Shown piece by piece: positions 6,290 through 8,290 of a DNA stretch of 8,290 nucleotides. The stretch covers positions 1 to 8,290 of the forward strand of contig DNDP01000044.1 of NCBI GenBank assembly GCA_003484235.1, read 5' to 3'. A program made the translations under genes and the position numbers. Source of the stretch: Verrucomicrobiales bacterium. Its GTDB lineage: Bacteria > Verrucomicrobiota > Verrucomicrobiia > Limisphaerales > RI-55. Within the stretch, counting starts at the first letter, position 1; each line of letters begins with the position of its first letter. The notes under the pieces are model-generated. The model was not told the origin of the DNA. It ran no database searches and saw only the letters and a program-made list of their open reading frames with translations.

Positions 6290-7243
6290 CTACGCGAAGA
6301 AGTAGCGCGTGACGTGGAAGAAGAACGGGGCGGCGAAACAGATGGAATCGATCCGGTCCAGCACGCCGCCGTGACCTTCGATCATCTGGCCGTAGTCCTT
6401 GACTCCGCGGTCGCGCTTGATGGCCGACATCACCAGGCCGCCGAAGAAGCCGGCCATGGTGATCAGCAGCGACATCGCACACGCCTGCCAGAAATTGAAC
6501 GGCGTCGCCCACGCCAGGCAGCCGCCGATCAACGACGCGGTGAGCACCCCGCCCAGGAATCCTTCCACGGTCTTGTTGGGACTGACGGTCGGAGCCACCG
6601 GCCGGCGACCCAGCAGCTTGCCGAAGACGTACTGCAGGACGTCGCTGAGCTGCACCACGAGGACGAGGAAGAAGAGGAGAAGGGGACCGGCGTTCTCGTA
6701 TCCCTCGATCTCCAGAATCAGCAGGGCCGGCGCATGACTGACACAATAAACGCAGATCATCAGGCCCCACTGGATCTCCGACGTCCGGGCCAGGAAATTG
6801 GTGCAGTCACCGGCGGCGGCGCTGCGGACCGGCAGCAACAGGAAGGCATAGACGGGGATCAGAATGCTGAACAGGCCGTACCACTCGATCGCCACGAGGT
6901 AGTACTGCAATGGCGTCACGAGGAAGAACGCCCAGAACAGGGTGCGGTGATCGCCCGGCCGCGTCGGCGTCAGGGTGATGAACTCGCGCAGCGCCATGAA
7001 CGAGGTGAAACCGAACAGGATGACGGTGACCAGCCGGCCCGAGAGTATCGCCACCACGAAGATGAACACCATCACCCACCAGGCGCGGATGCGGGCGTTC
7101 ATGTTGGCGACCGTTGCACGGGCCTTCTCGGCCTTCACCGTTCGGGAAAGCCCGAAGCCGATGGCCGATGCCAGCACGAGCAGCCCCATCACGCCGCCGA
7201 CGAGGTGGAGGGTGCGGTTGTCGATCTCAAGGTTCAGATTCAT
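6290..7243 (-). CDS. cdsA: CdsA-type phosphatidate cytidylyltransferase (YnbB-like)
   Basis: This is a 317-residue integral membrane enzyme that makes CDP-diacylglycerol and PPi from CTP and phosphatidate, the branch point of bacterial phospholipid synthesis. Seen: about eight hydrophobic segments, QLSD (198-201), SPNKTVEG (221-228), and at 273-299 the complete CDP-diglyceride synthetase signature: SAIKR, then KD ten residues in, then GHGGVLDRID. All signature positions are present, so it should be active. The ending SICFAAPFFFHVTRYFFA and the segment DVLQYVFGKLLGRR recall the E. coli YnbB paralogue more than housekeeping CdsA; that subgrouping is from memory. Its ATG overlaps the acyltransferase stop (ATGA) with no Shine-Dalgarno sequence, so translation is probably coupled. 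The gene symbol denotes the family; a separate housekeeping cdsA may exist elsewhere in the genome. Confidence 0.93.
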   Translation of the reverse strand: MNLNLEIDNRTLHLVGGVMGLLVLASAIGFGLSRTVKAEKARATVANMNARIRAWWVMVFIFVVAILSGRLVTVILFGFTSFMALREFITLTPTRPGDHRTLFWAFFLVTPLQYYLVAIEWYGLFSILIPVYAFLLLPVRSAAAGDCTNFLARTSEIQWGLMICVYCVSHAPALLILEIEGYENAGPLLLFFLVLVVQLSDVLQYVFGKLLGRRPVAPTVSPNKTVEGFLGGVLTASLIGGCLAWATPFNFWQACAMSLLITMAGFFGGLVMSAIKRDRGVKDYGQMIEGHGGVLDRIDSICFAAPFFFHVTRYFFA

Positions 7244-7842
7244 CGGTTGCGGAGGTCGCAGACCGCCTGTCGCGCGCGGACGAGGAAGTCTGGCTTGGAT
7301 TCACCGGGTTCGAGCCGGATCGGTTGGCCGAAGGTGACGCTGCACAGCAGGGGGACGGGCAGCACTTCGCCCTTGGGCAGCACGCGGTTGAGGTTGTCAA
7401 TGAGCACCGGCACCAGCTCGGCGTCCGGCCGCCTCCGCGCCAGATGGTAGAGCCCGGCCTTGAAGGGGGCCGGCTCGGGATTGAGGAATCGGCCGCCCTC
7501 GGGGAACAGGATGACCGAGGTGCTGCCCGTCATCGCCTCGAGAATGGCGTCGATGGGATTGTTGTGGGCGGTCACCTTCTTGCGCTCGATCAGGATGGCG
7601 TGAAACACCCTTTGAGCCAGATGTCTGCGGAGTGCGGAACTGATCCAGTAATCGTGCGCTGCAACCGGACGCGTGGCTGACCGGACCGCAGGCGGCAGTG
7701 CGGACCACAGCACCACGGCGTCGAGGTTGCTGGTGTGATTGGAGAAATAAATGCGGGGCCGCAGCTCCGGGACGCAGCCCTGCCAGCGTGGATATGCCCC
7801 GCACAGCAGCCGGACCAGACCCACAATGAAGCTCGCGGTCAT
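7240..7842 (-). CDS. PlsC-type 1-acyl-glycerol-3-phosphate acyltransferase
   Basis: This is a 200-residue acyltransferase of the PlsC/LPLAT family, expected to put an acyl chain on lysophosphatidate at the inner membrane and so supply phosphatidate to the downstream CdsA-type enzyme. Seen: a short hydrophobic N-terminus (SFIVGLVRLLCG, 4-15), the catalytic H-x4-D motif in NHTSNLD (His36, Asp41), an ERKKV block near 86-90, FPEGGR (113-118, in place of the usual FPEGTR) and VPVLI (144-148). It is somewhat shorter than the roughly 240-residue PlsC. The frame stays open upstream to 8127, but that stretch is low-complexity Arg/Gly/His text overlapping the previous gene. The start MTASFIVG at 7842 is chosen because it gives an ATGA overlap with the preceding gene and begins at the family N-terminus. 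The exact acceptor is unproven, as related enzymes acylate other lysolipids. Confidence 0.9.
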   Translation of the reverse strand: MTASFIVGLVRLLCGAYPRWQGCVPELRPRIYFSNHTSNLDAVVLWSALPPAVRSATRPVAAHDYWISSALRRHLAQRVFHAILIERKKVTAHNNPIDAILEAMTGSTSVILFPEGGRFLNPEPAPFKAGLYHLARRRPDAELVPVLIDNLNRVLPKGEVLPVPLLCSVTFGQPIRLEPGESKPDFLVRARQAVCDLRNR

Positions 7843-8290
7843 CGGGATTCCAGCTCGACGAAAATGCTGCGGCAGCGGCGGATCATCGTGATGACACAGC
7901 CGAGCCCCATCAGCACGAGTGACCAGAGGATGATGGGTGCGTTCGCATCCATGAAAGCGAGGGCAAGCGCCTGCGCGATTGCCGCACCGGTGAGCAACGC
8001 CATGCGATGAGGCTTCGCCATCGGCCCGTGGAACGTCTGCGAGGTCCCGGCGGTGACACCGAGCGCCCGCACGTACGCCGTTGTCACCGCCAGGGCGGCC
8101 ACTATCCAGGCCGTTTCCGGCTGCCACGAGGGGGCTCCGACGGAGTAGCCGGCGCCGCCGATGATCAGCAGGTCAGCCACACGGTCCGGCAGCTCGTTGT
8201 AAATCTCGCCGGTCTTGGTCTTGAAGCCGCCTTCGATGGCGATCATGCCGTCGAGAAGGTTGCAAAGCAGCCGGCCCTGGATCAGGACCG
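7839..8290 (-). CDS. CDP-alcohol phosphatidyltransferase family protein (YnjF/YnbA-like), 5' truncated by window edge
   Basis: These 149 visible residues are the C-terminal part of a membrane enzyme that swaps CMP of a CDP-alcohol, typically CDP-diacylglycerol, for another alcohol to make a phosphodiester lipid. Seen: near the cut end NLLDGMIA (visible 10-17), then TGEIYNELPDRVAD (26-39), followed by four hydrophobic segments (about 40-53, 60-79, 97-114 and 118-138). The layout matches the family signature DxxDGxxAR...GxxxDxxxD, but the first Asp is Asn10 and the Arg is Ile18. At canonical spacing the third Asp is Asn31 and the fourth is Asp35, with an extra Asp39. From memory, YnjF/YnbA-like proteins share this variant, so it may mark a subfamily and not a dead enzyme. 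The acceptor alcohol cannot be told from sequence. Its stop overlaps the acyltransferase start (ATGA), making it the first visible gene of a three-gene lipid operon. Confidence 0.85.
   Translation of the reverse strand, partial: VLIQGRLLCNLLDGMIAIEGGFKTKTGEIYNELPDRVADLLIIGGAGYSVGAPSWQPETAWIVAALAVTTAYVRALGVTAGTSQTFHGPMAKPHRMALLTGAAIAQALALAFMDANAPIILWSLVLMGLGCVITMIRRCRSIFVELESR

Noticed and set aside
6254..7450. Plus-strand open frame of 398 codons
   Set aside because: It is antisense to the CdsA-type gene, which carries a complete family signature. The text is Gln/Glu/Arg/His-rich without motifs.
7843..8127. N-terminal extension of the acyltransferase to an upstream ATG at 8127
   Set aside because: The extra 95 residues are Arg/Gly/His-rich, overlap the CDP-alcohol transferase in another frame and have no family match. 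The ATG at 7842 gives a normal N-terminus and an ATGA overlap.

Overview
This GC-rich bacterial window (third codon positions are mostly G or C) holds eight protein genes, two of them cut by the window edges. No tRNA, rRNA, CRISPR array, transposase or phage gene was seen. The high GC, the near absence of Shine-Dalgarno sequences before starts, and a very large PPi-type PEP carboxykinase-like protein are compatible with a Verrucomicrobiota or related PVC bacterium, but this placement is an inference and weakly supported.

Layout. Plus strand, 1-1859: the 3' part of cysN (GTPase subunit of sulfate adenylyltransferase), overlapping by ATGA with a TauE/SafE-family membrane transporter, so a sulfur assimilation operon. 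After a 185-base gap comes ridA (2045-2434), a standard enamine/imine deaminase. After another 46 bases comes the largest gene (2481-5948, 1155 residues), which has a PEPCK-like P-loop and Lys-Lys motif and the length of the pyrophosphate-dependent PEP carboxykinases. Its TGA abuts the stop of a small unrecognised minus-strand gene (5949-6206), the two stops sharing one TGATCA palindrome.

Minus strand, 8290-6290: three genes joined by two ATGA overlaps, read in the order CDP-alcohol phosphatidyltransferase (5' end outside the window), PlsC-type acyltransferase, CdsA-type CTP:phosphatidate cytidylyltransferase. Together they could acylate lysophosphatidate, activate phosphatidate to CDP-diacylglycerol and transfer it to an alcohol. 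The set resembles the poorly understood E. coli YnbA/YnjF-YnbB family of lipid genes more than the housekeeping enzymes, and the transferase has a non-canonical active-site motif.

The most notable items are the putative PPi-dependent PEPCK and the compact lipid head-group cassette. A looser point is that both the sulfate activation gene and the cytidylyltransferase gene encode PPi-producing enzymes, and they flank a gene whose proposed product uses PPi. No wholly new defence, mobile or RNA system is apparent.
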